A stretch of DNA of 64,000 bases from Streptomyces sp. A0642 (lineage in GTDB: Bacteria > Actinomycetota > Actinomycetes > Streptomycetales > Streptomycetaceae): NCBI RefSeq assembly GCF_004795105.1, contig NZ_SSBL01000001.1, positions 124,001 to 188,000 on the forward strand, in the 5' to 3' direction. The translations under genes were made by a program, and so were the position numbers. Shown in pieces: positions 1 through 8,420 of this stretch. Positions within the stretch are counted from its first letter, which is position 1, and each line of letters opens with the position of its first letter. The notes under the pieces were generated by a model. The model was not told the origin of the DNA, did no database searches, and was given only the letters and a program-made list of their open reading frames with translations.

Positions 1-328
1 CCTCGGGCCGCCCAGCGATGTGCCAGGCGCTGTCACTGGTGCGTACGACACCGCCCTTGGTCGCGATGACGAGGTCGTCGCGGTACGGGTGCAGGGCTTC
101 GGCCACCAGTTCCTCGGCCACTCCCGGGCCGTAGTTGTCGGCGGTGTCGATCAGGGTCACGCCCTGCTCGACCGCCGACCGGAGCACCGCCAGAGCGTCC
201 CGGCGGTCCCCGCGCGGGCCCCAGTACCCGGGGCCGGTCAGCTGGGCGGTGCCGTAGCCGAGGCGGCGTACGGGCAGCTCGCCGCCGAGGAGGAACGAGC
301 CGTCGGGGGAGGGAGGTGATGCGGTCAT
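1..328 (-). CDS. Aldo/keto reductase, N-terminal part (cut by window edge)
   Basis: Only the first 109 or so residues are in the window; the C-terminal two thirds lie beyond the left edge. The reading frame opens at an ATG (326-328 on the complement). Residues 12-32 form the usual first strand and turn ([20 protein letters not shown]). The segment [10 protein letters not shown] carries the family's catalytic Asp (D61) and Tyr (Y66), five residues apart as expected, and VIATKGG carries the catalytic Lys (K91). Family knowledge: NAD(P)H-dependent reduction of aldehydes or ketones in the cytoplasm. The substrate cannot be told. It is divergent from the next gene, so the two may share the 97-bp intergenic space. 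Confidence 0.85.
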   Translation of the reverse strand, partial: MTASPPSPDGSFLLGGELPVRRLGYGTAQLTGPGYWGPRGDRRDALAVLRSAVEQGVTLIDTADNYGPGVAEELVAEALHPYRDDLVIATKGGVVRTSDSAWHIAGRPE

Positions 329-425
329 GAGGGAACAGTAGACCGGGCGCGCGGTGCCTCCCCGGGCCGGTGCCTGTCGCCTTTTTTCAAGACGGGGAGC
401 CGTGGCCGTTCCTAAGGTGGCGTGC

Positions 426-1010
426 ATGAAGACCGACCACGCACACATGACCGAATGCGCCGCCGAAGCCGCCCGCGTGGCCCGCGGCATCCGCCCCGAT
501 CAGCTCGACTCCCCCGTCACTCCCTGCGCCGGCTGGGACGTCCGGGGGCTCGTCAACCACTGGGTGCTCTACACCTCGCACGGCATGGAGCACCGCGCCC
601 TGCGCACGGAGATCCCCGAGGAACTCACGGCCCGCGACTTCACGGCCGACGCCGACTGGGCCGAGCGGTACGCGGCCCAGCTGGACCGCGCCGTCGCCGC
701 CTGGTCGGACCCCGCCGTCTGGGAGGGCACGATCGGCACCGGGGAGGCCGCCACGCCGGCCGCGGACACCGCCGCCATGCTCATCGAGGAGACCGCCCTG
801 CACGGCTGGGACGTCGCCCGGGCCACGGGTCAGGACTTCCGGCTCTCCGACGAGGCGGCCGCCCACGTTCTGGGCATCGTCCAAAAGACGGCCGCGCTCT
901 ACCGGCAGTACGAGGGCTTCGCCGACGAGGTCGCCGTCGACGCGGGGGCCGACGACTTCACTCGCGCCCTCGCCCTGAGCGGCCGCGATCCGCAGTGGAC
1001 CGCCGCATAG
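426..1010 (+). CDS. TIGR03086-like / maleylpyruvate isomerase N-terminal (DinB-fold) protein
   Basis: A 194-residue protein of the DinB / maleylpyruvate isomerase N-terminal superfamily. The ATG at 426 is chosen because AAGGTGG lies just upstream and the domain begins about ten residues in; a longer in-frame opening upstream has no ribosome site. The motif [14 protein letters not shown] near residues 37-50 and the later [10 protein letters not shown] are the conserved blocks that supply the metal-binding histidines in this family. Known relatives are metal-dependent, often thiol (mycothiol)-using enzymes or proteins of unknown substrate. No operon partner is evident. A specific reaction is not supported. 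Confidence 0.75.
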   Translation: MKTDHAHMTECAAEAARVARGIRPDQLDSPVTPCAGWDVRGLVNHWVLYTSHGMEHRALRTEIPEELTARDFTADADWAERYAAQLDRAVAAWSDPAVWEGTIGTGEAATPAADTAAMLIEETALHGWDVARATGQDFRLSDEAAAHVLGIVQKTAALYRQYEGFADEVAVDAGADDFTRALALSGRDPQWTAA

Positions 1011-1078
1011 AAGTGGCCCAGTCCCACGGGTGCTGAATGGCCCGGGGGAGTGAGCCACCCGCTGGCTAGGCTCACTCC

Positions 1079-1711
1079 ATGACCACTCACCGCAGCCCGG
1101 ACACGGGCAGGGCCGTCGTCGACTTCTACTTCGACCCGGCCTGCCCGTTCGCCTGGATCACCTCCCGCTGGATGCTGGAGGTGGAACAGCAGCGCGACAT
1201 CGAGCTCCGCTTCCATGTGATGAGCCTCTACCTGCACAACACCGGCAACGACCTCCCCGACTGGTACCGCACGCTGGTCGACAAGTCGATCGGCCCGGTA
1301 CGCGTCGCCGCCGCCGCGGCGGAACTGCGCGGCGAGGGCGTGCTGCGCGAGCTGTACACGGCCTACGGAACGCGGATCCACCAGCAGAAGAACGAGGACT
1401 TCGACGAGGTGATCGCCCAGGCCCTCGACGAACTCGGCCTGCCCGCCCAACTGGCCGCGGCCGCACACGACCCGGCCTACGACGAGGCGGTGCGCCGCAG
1501 CCATGACGCGGGCAGGGACCCGGAGGCGGACGGATACGTCGGCACACCCACCCTCCACGTCGACGGGACCGTCTGGTTCGGCCCCGTGCTGCGGGCGGTG
1601 CCACGCGGCGAGGAGGCGGCGCGGCTGTTCGACAGCTTCCGGGTGCTCGCCGGCCACGAGGACTTCTTCGAGCTCAAGCGGACCCGCACGGGCGGCCTGG
1701 ACCTGGGCTGA
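1079..1711 (+). CDS. DsbA-family oxidoreductase related to Mrx-2 (Rv2466c), monothiol active site
   Basis: A 210-residue thioredoxin-fold DsbA-family protein that resembles the mycobacterial mycothiol-dependent reductase Rv2466c along its length (VDFYFDP.CP..WITSRW near the start, [30 protein letters not shown] end [13 protein letters not shown]). The Rv2466c active site is CPWC; here it reads CPFAW, so the second cysteine is missing and only a single active-site Cys (about residue 22) remains. That would favour a glutathionylation-style monothiol mechanism with mycothiol over dithiol exchange (inference). The ATG at 1079 follows a short gap after the previous gene on the same strand; co-transcription is possible. 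Confidence 0.82.
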   Translation: MTTHRSPDTGRAVVDFYFDPACPFAWITSRWMLEVEQQRDIELRFHVMSLYLHNTGNDLPDWYRTLVDKSIGPVRVAAAAAELRGEGVLRELYTAYGTRIHQQKNEDFDEVIAQALDELGLPAQLAAAAHDPAYDEAVRRSHDAGRDPEADGYVGTPTLHVDGTVWFGPVLRAVPRGEEAARLFDSFRVLAGHEDFFELKRTRTGGLDLG

Positions 1712-1728
1712 GCGAGGGTCGTGTCCCC

Positions 1729-2487
1729 TCAGGCGCTGGCCCGTGCGCCCCGGGCGGCCCGGACGCGAGCTTCGTCGTACCGGTCCAGCAGCAGGCGCGC
1801 CAGTTCCGGCGAGGGGCCGAGCACACCGGCCAGCACATCCGCCCCGGCCTCGGCCGCCCCCGCCGCGATGCGGTCCGGGAGGCGGCCGGGGGCGATCACG
1901 TACGGGGCGACCGCCACGCGGCGCACCCCGTCGGCCCGCAGGGCCCGTACCGCGTCCTCGGTACGGGGATGAGATGCGGAGGCGAACGCAGGCCGCACGG
2001 AACACCAACCGGTGTGCCGCAGCTCCCGCGCGATTTCAGCGATCACTGCGATCGCCTCCGGGTCCGTGGAGCCCGCCGAGGCCAGGACGAGCCCGGTCGA
2101 GCTTCGGTCGCCGGGGCGGACCCCGGCCTCGTACAACCGCCGTTCGAGAGCGGAGTTCAGCAGCGGCGAGGGACCGAGCACCTCGGCCTGCCGCACCCGC
2201 AGCCGCGGCAGCCGGGCGCGGGCCTCGCGCAGGACCGCCGGGATGTCGGACTTGGCGTGGAAGGCGCGGGTGAGCAGCAGCGGAAGCGCCACCACCTCAC
2301 CCGCGCCCTGTGCGTCCAGCCGTTCCAGGACCCGCGGCACCGACGGTGCGTTGAAGTCCAGGAAACCGGTCTCCACCCGCAGCCCGGGCCGCAGCGCCCG
2401 AACCCGCGCGGTGAGCGCGTGCACGGTCGCCGCGTGCCGCGGATCGCGGCTGCCGTGGGCGATGACGAGAAGGACCGGAGAGGTCAT
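1729..2487 (-). CDS. Sirohydrochlorin chelatase-like (CbiX/SirB) protein
   Basis: A 252-residue class II chelatase with two tandem CbiX-like halves. The N-terminus VLLVIAHGSRDPRH contains the histidine (H11 in HGSRDPRH) that coordinates the metal in CbiX/SirB, and PLLLTRAFHAKSDIP supplies the second conserved His block; the second half repeats the fold (VAVAPYVIAPGRLPDRI). Expected role: insertion of Fe(II) into sirohydrochlorin to give sirohaem for the sulfite reductase encoded at the other end of this block. It is the last gene of the minus-strand sulfur block, starting 7 bp after the permease stop, so it is very probably in the same operon. A cobalt chelatase role is possible but less likely in this setting. 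Confidence 0.85.
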   Translation of the reverse strand: MTSPVLLVIAHGSRDPRHAATVHALTARVRALRPGLRVETGFLDFNAPSVPRVLERLDAQGAGEVVALPLLLTRAFHAKSDIPAVLREARARLPRLRVRQAEVLGPSPLLNSALERRLYEAGVRPGDRSSTGLVLASAGSTDPEAIAVIAEIARELRHTGWCSVRPAFASASHPRTEDAVRALRADGVRRVAVAPYVIAPGRLPDRIAAGAAEAGADVLAGVLGPSPELARLLLDRYDEARVRAARGARASA

Positions 2488-2494
2488 CAGAGGC

Positions 2495-3418
2495 TCAGTT
2501 CTTGACGAGGAGACCGCGGCTGCGCAGCACCCACCGCTCCAGCGGACTGAAGATGAGCAGATCGATCGCGATGCCGACGAACAGGATCAGGAGGATGGCC
2601 AGGAAGATCCCCGGCATGTCCGCGTTGTTGCGGCCGTTCTCCAGCAACTGCCCGAGACCCAGGCCGAGATCCGGCGACGAGGCGATGATCTCGGCCGCCA
2701 TCAGCGAGCGCCAGGAGAACGCCCAGCCCTGCTTCAGACCGGCCAGGTATCCGGGCAGCGCGGCCGGCATGACGATGAACCAGGTACCCCGCAGACCGGT
2801 CGCGCCGAGGGTCCGGCCCGCCCGGAGGAACAGCGGCGGCACCTGGTCGACACCGGACACCAGCCCGTTGGCGATCGACGGCACCGCGCCCAGCAGGATG
2901 ACCGCGTACATCATCGAGTCGTTCAGGCCGAGCCAGATCACCGCCGGCGCCACCCAGGCCACGGACGGCAGGGACTGCAGCCCGGACAGGATCGGGCCGA
3001 TCGCGGCCCGGACGAACTTCACCCGGGCCACCAGCAGACCGAGCGGCGTACCGATGGCGACCGAGAGCAGGAAGCCGAGCAGACCACGCGAGACGCTGGT
3101 CCACACCACGTCCAGCAGGGTCCCCTGCCGCCACATGTCGCCGGCGCTGTCCCAGACCGCGGCGGGCGCGGGCAGCTTGTAGTCCTCGGTCACCTTCGCC
3201 CAGACGAGCACCTGCCACAGCACCACGACCAGGGCCACGGCCAGCACGGGCGGCAGGACCTTGCGGAGCAGCACCTCGCGTACCGGCGTGCGGTGCACCT
3301 GCACGGCGTCCAGCGCGTCGAGCCCGGCCTCCAGGCCGGCCAGGTCGTCCCGCTTCCCCGCGCCGGGCCCGATCCCGCCGGACCCCGGTGCGTCCGACTT
3401 GATATCAGTGCTGGCCAT
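2495..3418 (-). CDS. ABC transporter permease, SsuC/TauC type
   Basis: A 307-residue inner-membrane permease of the nitrate/sulfonate/taurine class. The start ATG (3416-3418) gives MASTDIKSD and overlaps the 3' end of the ATPase gene by 14 bp, which suggests translational coupling; a longer upstream opening would lie inside the ATPase gene. A basic, Pro-poor N-tail of about 60 residues precedes the first membrane span (VLAVALVVVLWQVLVW); about six spans follow, and the cytoplasmic EAA-loop region is recognisable at residues 190-230 (RTLGATGLRGTWFIVMPAALPG). Neighbours are its ATPase and lipoprotein binding protein and the sulfate-assimilation genes, so alkanesulfonates or a similar organosulfur source are the likely substrate. 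Confidence 0.88.
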   Translation of the reverse strand: MASTDIKSDAPGSGGIGPGAGKRDDLAGLEAGLDALDAVQVHRTPVREVLLRKVLPPVLAVALVVVLWQVLVWAKVTEDYKLPAPAAVWDSAGDMWRQGTLLDVVWTSVSRGLLGFLLSVAIGTPLGLLVARVKFVRAAIGPILSGLQSLPSVAWVAPAVIWLGLNDSMMYAVILLGAVPSIANGLVSGVDQVPPLFLRAGRTLGATGLRGTWFIVMPAALPGYLAGLKQGWAFSWRSLMAAEIIASSPDLGLGLGQLLENGRNNADMPGIFLAILLILFVGIAIDLLIFSPLERWVLRSRGLLVKN

Positions 3419-4193
3419 GACGGCGGATCTCCCCACGCAGTTGTTCGGTGATCTCGACGGACAGTTCCGCCACCGCGGTGTCCTCGATGCGGCGCGGCTG
3501 CTCGATGTCGACCGTCCACTCACGGGCGATCCGGCCGGGGCGGGACGAGAGCAGCACCACGCGTTCGGCGAGCCGGACCGCCTCGCGCACGTTGTGTGTG
3601 ACGAACAGGACGGAGACGTTCGTCTCGCGCCAGATCCGGGTCAGCTCGTCGTGCAGCACGTCGCGGGTGATGGCGTCGAGCGCGGCGAACGGCTCGTCCA
3701 TCAGCAGCAGCTGACTGTCCTGGGCGAGCGCGCGGGCCATCGCGACCCGCTGCCGCATCCCGCCCGACAGCTCATGCACCCGCTTGCCGTACGCCCCGCC
3801 CAGGCGTACCAGCTCCAGCAGCCGCTCCGCCTCCGTGCGGCGTTCCGACTTCGGGACGCCGCGCAGACGCAGCGCCAGTTCGATGTTCTTGCCCGCGGTC
3901 AGCCACGGGAAGAGGGCGTGCTCCTGGAACATCAGGGCCGGCCGCCCGCCGGGGGTCTCGATGGTCCCCCCGGTCGGGCGGTCGAGTCCGGCCACCAGGT
4001 TGAGCAGCGTCGACTTTCCGCACCCGGAGGCTCCCAGGAGGGTGACGAACTCGCCCGGAGCGACATCGAGCGTGATGTCGTCCAGGACCAGCTGCGTTCC
4101 CGTGGGTCCGGCGAAGGACTTCGAGACGTGGGCCAGACGAGCGGCGTGCCCGACCTCGACACGGTCCTCGGCCTTGGTGAGGGTGTTCGCCAT
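3405..4193 (-). CDS. ABC transporter ATPase, SsuB/TauB type
   Basis: A 262-residue ATP-binding subunit. The ATG at 4193 is preferred over a GTG three codons upstream because AGGAGG sits 8 nt before it and is too close to the GTG. All nucleotide motifs are intact: Walker A GASGCGKST, Q-loop region MFQEHALFPW, signature LSGGMRQRVAMARAL, Walker B LLLMDEPFAALD and the H-loop FVTHN. The C-terminal tail (RPGRIAREWTVDIEQPRR) is typical of nitrate/sulfonate importers. It powers the permease encoded immediately downstream with a 14-bp overlap, and follows the binding-protein gene by 34 bp. Confidence 0.92.
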   Translation of the reverse strand: MANTLTKAEDRVEVGHAARLAHVSKSFAGPTGTQLVLDDITLDVAPGEFVTLLGASGCGKSTLLNLVAGLDRPTGGTIETPGGRPALMFQEHALFPWLTAGKNIELALRLRGVPKSERRTEAERLLELVRLGGAYGKRVHELSGGMRQRVAMARALAQDSQLLLMDEPFAALDAITRDVLHDELTRIWRETNVSVLFVTHNVREAVRLAERVVLLSSRPGRIAREWTVDIEQPRRIEDTAVAELSVEITEQLRGEIRRHGQH

Positions 4194-4227
4194 GGTCGTC
4201 ACCTCCTGGGATCTTCGAGCGGCTGGG

Positions 4228-5343
4228 TTACTTGACGCCGAGACCGGCGTCGGCGACCTCGGGCTTGCCCGCGGCCTTGAGGACCTTGTTCAGCGGCTTC
4301 AGGTCGTAGATGCCCTTGAGGTCGGGCTGCTCCAGCAGACCGGCCTTCACCGCGTGCTCGGCCTGCGCGTCGAGCGTGGCGGCCAGCGGGTCATCGGTGA
4401 TCTGGATCGACTTCCAGGCCGGGTCGATGATCTTGGCCGGCAGTTCCTTGCCGGTGAGCTTCTTCAGTGCGGCGTTCGCGGACGCCTTCGCCTTGTCGGG
4501 GTTGGCGTTGATCCACGCGTTCGTGCTCACCGAGCCGCGCAGCACCGCCTCGACGACGTCGGGGTGCTCCTTGAGGAACTTCTGCGACACGATGATGTTC
4601 GTGATCACGAACTTGTCGTCGGGCCACAGCGTCGACTCGTTCAGCAGCTCCTTGGCACCCTCGGCGACCAGCTTCGACGCGGTCGGCTCGGGGACCCAGG
4701 CGCCGTCGATGGAACCGGACTTGTACGCGTCCGGAGTCACCTTGTTGTCCGTGCGGACGACGGAGACGTCGCCCTTGCCGCTCTGGGCGTCGACCTTCCA
4801 GCCCTTCTCGGAGATCCAGTTGAGGAAGGCCACGTCCTGGGTGTTGCCGAGCTGCGGGGTCGCGATCTTCTTGCCCTTGAGGTCGTCGAGGGTCTTGACC
4901 TTGTCCGGGTTGACGACCAGCTTCACGCCGCCGGAGGCGGCGCCGCCGATGATCCGCAGGTTCTTGCCGTGGGACTTGGTGTAGCCGTTGATGGACGGCG
5001 AGGGGCCGATGAAGCCGATGTCGATCGAGTCGGCGTTCAGCGCCTCGATCTCGGACGGTCCGGCGTTGAACGTCGAGGTCTTGAGCCGGGTGCCGCCGAG
5101 CTCCTTCTGGAACAGACCCTCCTGGTCGCCCACGAGCGCGGTGGCGTGCGTGAGGTTCGGGAAGTACCCGATCCGCACGGTGTCGGCGGAGAGCTTCTTT
5201 CCGTCGGCGGAGACGTTCGCCTTCTCGGCGTCGTCGTCCTTCGCCTCGGAGCCGTATCCGCAGGCGGTGAGCACCACGGCGAGCAGCGGCAGAGCGGCGG
5301 CAGCGGCGATGCTGCGGCGGAGCGTGGGGCGGTGGGCAGGCAC
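4228..5343 (-). CDS. Sulfonate/nitrate-type ABC substrate-binding lipoprotein (SsuA-like)
   Basis: A 371-residue periplasmic-binding-type protein. The GTG at 5343 is preferred because it begins a compact lipoprotein signal peptide (basic RPTLRRS, hydrophobic AAAAALPLLAVV, lipobox LTAC), and GAGGA lies about ten bases upstream. After a short acidic linker the mature part starts VRIGYFPNLTHATALVG, the usual SsuA/TauA opening; further blocks (GPSPSINGYTKSHG, GWKVDAQSGKGDVSVV, WVPEPTASKLV) fit the type II binding fold. It would be anchored outside the membrane by the lipidated Cys and deliver ligand to the adjacent permease. The exact ligand is inferred from context only. Confidence 0.9.
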   Translation of the reverse strand: MPAHRPTLRRSIAAAAALPLLAVVLTACGYGSEAKDDDAEKANVSADGKKLSADTVRIGYFPNLTHATALVGDQEGLFQKELGGTRLKTSTFNAGPSEIEALNADSIDIGFIGPSPSINGYTKSHGKNLRIIGGAASGGVKLVVNPDKVKTLDDLKGKKIATPQLGNTQDVAFLNWISEKGWKVDAQSGKGDVSVVRTDNKVTPDAYKSGSIDGAWVPEPTASKLVAEGAKELLNESTLWPDDKFVITNIIVSQKFLKEHPDVVEAVLRGSVSTNAWINANPDKAKASANAALKKLTGKELPAKIIDPAWKSIQITDDPLAATLDAQAEHAVKAGLLEQPDLKGIYDLKPLNKVLKAAGKPEVADAGLGVK

Positions 5344-5476
5344 GGGAGGTCTTCCTCTCGGAGGCCCGGAGCTCACGCCCCTCGGAAGTACGGGGGCGCG
5401 GCCGGGAAGTCGGCAGGTCTTCGTCTGAACGGGCGGTGCGGTTGGTGCTGCCGGGCGCGCAGGCAGTGCGCGTACG

Positions 5477-5575
5477 TCAACGCGCACATCGCGCAACCCC
5501 GCCCTGGCCGCTGCCGAGGGCGCCGCTGCCGACCCGGCCGCCCTCCTTCGCGAAGGTCGAGAAGACGTCACTCAT
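5477..5575 (-). CDS. Possible 32-residue ORF coupled to cysN
   Basis: The cysN stop reads TGATG on the coding strand, so an ATG overlaps the stop by one base and opens a 32-codon frame (MSDVFSTFAKEGGRVGSG and on, Gly/Arg-rich, ending RCAR). It sits in the 231-bp gap between cysN and the binding-protein gene. The overlap is of the kind used for coupled re-initiation, but there is no recognised family and no second line of support. It could be a small coupled protein, a decayed leader ORF or chance. Confidence 0.3.
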   Translation of the reverse strand: MSDVFSTFAKEGGRVGSGALGSGQGGVARCAR

Positions 5576-6918
5576 CAGAAGTCCCACTCCGCGTCGTCGT
5601 CCGCCGGGGCTTCCGCCTGCGCCACGGCGGCGAAGGAGGCGCCCGCCATGCCGGCGGTCAGCGTGGTGCCGTCCGCCGGGTCGATGAGCAGGAAGGAGCC
5701 GGTGCGGCGCGAGTCGGCGTACGCGTCGAGCGCCAGGGGCTCGGCGGTGCGGACGACGACGCGGCCGATGTCGTTGGCGACGAGCTGTCCGGGGGCCGGG
5801 TGCTGGGAGAGGTCGTCGAGGGTCAGCCGGGAGGGGATGTCCTTGACGATGGCCTTGACCGTGCGGGTGGTGTGCTTGAGCAGCACCCGCTGGCCCACGG
5901 TGAGCGGCTGGTCCGCGACGTGGCAGACGGTCGCCTCGACGTCCTGGGTGACGGCGGGGGAGTCGTTCGCCGGGGCGATCAGGTCGCCGCGCGAGACGTC
6001 GATGTCGTCGGCCAGGCGCAGGGTGACCGACTGGGGGGCCCAGGCGATGTCCACGCTGTCGCCGAGCAGGTCGATCCCGGCGATCGTCGACGTACGGCCG
6101 GAGGGCAGCACGGTGACGGGCTCGCCGACCCGGAACACACCGGCGGCGATCTGTCCGGCGTATCCGCGGTAGTCCGGGTGCTCGGCGGTCTGCGGCCGGA
6201 TCACGTACTGGACCGGGAAGCGGGCGTGGCAGGCGGTGAGGTCATGGCTGACCGGGACCGTCTCCAGGTGTTCCAGGACGGTCGGGCCGCCGTACCAGTC
6301 CATGTTCGCCGAGGGTTCCACGACGTTGTCGCCGGCCAGGGCCGAGATCGGGATCGCCGTGATCTCAGGAACCCCGAGGGACGCCGCGTAGGCGGTGAAC
6401 TCCTCGGCTATGGCGGCGAACACCGGCTCCGCGTAGTCCACCAGGTCCATCTTGTTCACGGCCAGCACCACGTGCGGGACGCGCAGCAGCGCCGCGACGG
6501 CCGCGTGCCGTCGGGTCTGCTCCACGACGCCGTTGCGGGCGTCGACCAGGACCACGGCCAGCTCGGCCGTGGAGGCGCCCGTCACCATGTTGCGGGTGTA
6601 CTGCACATGGCCCGGGGTGTCGGCGAGGATGAACCGGCGCCGGGGGGTGGCGAAGTAGCGATAGGCGACATCGATGGTGATGCCCTGCTCACGCTCGGCC
6701 CGCAGGCCGTCGGTCAGCAGCGCCAGGTCCGGCGCCTCCTGGCCGCGCTTGCGGGACGCGTCCTCGACCGCCTCCAGCTGGTCGGTGAGAACCGACTTGG
6801 AGTCGTGCAGCAGCCGTCCCACGAGGGTGGACTTGCCGTCGTCGACGGACCCCGCGGTGGCGAACCGCAGCAGGGTGGTGGTCGACAACTGCTCGGCCAG
6901 CTGGGCAGGTGTGGTCAT
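5575..6918 (-). CDS. cysN: Sulfate adenylyltransferase subunit 1 (GTPase)
   Basis: A 447-residue EF-Tu-like GTPase, the regulatory subunit of ATP sulfurylase. GTP motifs are intact: P-loop GSVDDGKST near residue 23, DTPGH, and NKMD; the switch region EREQGITIDVAYRYF is typical of CysN. The C-terminal beta-barrel domains follow. There is no fused APS-kinase domain, in agreement with a separate cysC two genes upstream. GTP hydrolysis drives adenylation of sulfate by CysD. It starts one base after the cysD stop (TAA, then ATG), so the pair is certainly co-translated. Confidence 0.96.
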   Translation of the reverse strand: MTTPAQLAEQLSTTTLLRFATAGSVDDGKSTLVGRLLHDSKSVLTDQLEAVEDASRKRGQEAPDLALLTDGLRAEREQGITIDVAYRYFATPRRRFILADTPGHVQYTRNMVTGASTAELAVVLVDARNGVVEQTRRHAAVAALLRVPHVVLAVNKMDLVDYAEPVFAAIAEEFTAYAASLGVPEITAIPISALAGDNVVEPSANMDWYGGPTVLEHLETVPVSHDLTACHARFPVQYVIRPQTAEHPDYRGYAGQIAAGVFRVGEPVTVLPSGRTSTIAGIDLLGDSVDIAWAPQSVTLRLADDIDVSRGDLIAPANDSPAVTQDVEATVCHVADQPLTVGQRVLLKHTTRTVKAIVKDIPSRLTLDDLSQHPAPGQLVANDIGRVVVRTAEPLALDAYADSRRTGSFLLIDPADGTTLTAGMAGASFAAVAQAEAPADDDAEWDF

Positions 6919-6919
6919 T

Positions 6920-7855
6920 TTAGAAGTACCCCTCGCGCTTACGGTCTTCCATCGCGGCCTCGGACATCTTGTCGTCGGCGCGGGTCGCGCCCCGCTCGGT
7001 GAGCCGGGAGGCGGCGATCTCGGTGATCACGGCGTCCAGCGTGGTGGCGTCGGAGTCGACGGCGCCGGTGCAGGACATGTCGCCGACCGTGCGGTAGCGC
7101 ACCTGGCGCGTCTCGGTCTTCTCGTGCTCCTTGGGCCCGCCCCAGTCGCCCGCGGTCAGCCACATGCCGGAACGGTTGAAGACCTCGCGCTCATGGGCGA
7201 AGTAGATCTGCGGGAGCTCGATGCCCTCCCGCGCGATGTACTGCCATACGTCGAGCTCGGTCCAGTTGGAGATCGGGAACACCCGGACGTGCTCACCGGC
7301 GGCGTGCCGGCCGTTGTAGAGCTGCCACAGCTCGGGGCGCTGGCGGCGCGGGTCCCACTGGGAGAACTCGTCGCGCAGCGAGAAGACCCGCTCCTTGGCG
7401 CGCGCCTTCTCCTCGTCGCGGCGGCCGCCGCCGAAGACGGCGTCGAAGCGGTGCTGCTGGATCGCTTCGGTGAGCGGCACGGTCTGCAGCGGGTTGCGGG
7501 TGCCGTCGGGGCGCTCGCGGAGCTTCCCGGCGTCGATGTACTCCTGGACGGAGGCGACGTGCAGGCGCAGCCCGTGCTCGGCGACCGTGCGGTCGCGGTA
7601 CTCCAGGACCTCGGGGAAGTTGTGCCCGGTGTCCACGTGCAGCAGCGTGAACGGCACCGGCGCCGGCGCGAACGCCTTGAGCGCCAGGTGCAGCATCAGG
7701 ATCGAGTCCTTGCCGCCGGAGAACAGGATCACCGGCCGCTCGAACTCCCCCGCCACCTCACGGAAGATGTGCACCGCCTCGGACTCCAGTGAGTCCAGGT
7801 GGCTGAGTGCGTACGGGTTGGCGGTGCCTTCCGACACAGTCGCGACGGTCGTCAC
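6920..7855 (-). CDS. cysD: Sulfate adenylyltransferase subunit 2 (ATP sulfurylase catalytic subunit)
   Basis: A 311-residue PAPS-reductase-like ATP pyrophosphatase. The GTG at 7855 is chosen: it overlaps the cysC stop as GTGA and is preceded by GAGAGGGG. The PP-loop ILFSGGKDSILMLHL (about residues 48-62) is intact, as are HVDTGHNFPEV and the C-terminal GDMSCTGAVDS and EDRKREGYF blocks diagnostic of CysD. It forms APS from ATP and sulfate together with CysN. Frames running further upstream on this strand are the out-of-frame shadow of cysC. Confidence 0.96.
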   Translation of the reverse strand: MTTVATVSEGTANPYALSHLDSLESEAVHIFREVAGEFERPVILFSGGKDSILMLHLALKAFAPAPVPFTLLHVDTGHNFPEVLEYRDRTVAEHGLRLHVASVQEYIDAGKLRERPDGTRNPLQTVPLTEAIQQHRFDAVFGGGRRDEEKARAKERVFSLRDEFSQWDPRRQRPELWQLYNGRHAAGEHVRVFPISNWTELDVWQYIAREGIELPQIYFAHEREVFNRSGMWLTAGDWGGPKEHEKTETRQVRYRTVGDMSCTGAVDSDATTLDAVITEIAASRLTERGATRADDKMSEAAMEDRKREGYF

Positions 7856-8397
7856 GCTGCACCCCTCTCGCTCAGCAGCGCGTACAGCTCCGCCGCGGAC
7901 TCCTGCACGGTCTGCCGGTGCGACTCGATCCGCAGATCGGGCGACTCGGGCGCCTCGTAGGGGTCGTCCACCCCGGTCAGCCCGCTGATCTCGCCCGCCG
8001 CCTGCTTGGCGTAGAGCCCCTTCACATCGCGTACCGAGCACACCTCGACCGGAGTGGCGACGTGCACCTCCAGATACGGGGTGCCCTCGGCCTGGTGCCG
8101 CTTGCGGACCGCGTCCCGGCTGTCCGCGTACGGGGCGATGACCGGGACCAGCACCTTCACGCCGTTGGCCGCCAGCAGTTCGGCGACGAAGCCGATCCGC
8201 TGGACGTTGGTGTGGCGGTCCTCGCGGGTGAAGCCGAGGCCCGCGGAGAGGAACTCGCGGATCTCGTCACCGTCGAGCACCTCCACCCGGTGGCCTTCGC
8301 CGCGCAGCCGCCCGGCGAGTTCGTACGCGATGGTGGTCTTGCCCGCGCTCGGCAGACCGGTCAGCCAGACGGTGGCTCCCGTCTCCGTCACGCTCAT
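7852..8397 (-). CDS. cysC: Adenylylsulfate (APS) kinase
   Basis: A 181-residue APS kinase. The ATG at 8397 has AGGAG seven bases upstream; an alternative ATG at 8421, eight codons longer and overlapping the cysH stop as TGATG, is possible but lacks a ribosome site. Walker A is GLPSAGKTT; DGDEIREFLSAGLGFTREDRHTN is the canonical substrate-binding block, and VIAPYADSRDAVR and GLYAKQAAGEISGLTGVDDPYE are typical CysC. It phosphorylates APS to PAPS. Because the reductase in this operon looks APS-specific, CysC may mainly supply PAPS for sulfotransferases (inference). Confidence 0.95.
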   Translation of the reverse strand: MSVTETGATVWLTGLPSAGKTTIAYELAGRLRGEGHRVEVLDGDEIREFLSAGLGFTREDRHTNVQRIGFVAELLAANGVKVLVPVIAPYADSRDAVRKRHQAEGTPYLEVHVATPVEVCSVRDVKGLYAKQAAGEISGLTGVDDPYEAPESPDLRIESHRQTVQESAAELYALLSERGAA

Positions 8398-8420
8398 CGA
8401 AGTCTCCTGATCAGTCGTCA

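Noticed and set aside
899..2008. Minus-strand frame opposite the first two small genes
   Set aside because: Arg/Gly-rich shadow of the DinB-fold and DsbA-like genes, which have conserved motifs.
3784..7002. A plus-strand frame of more than 1000 codons across the ABC and cysN genes
   Set aside because: Antisense shadow of GC-biased genes; no domain; the minus-strand proteins are certain.
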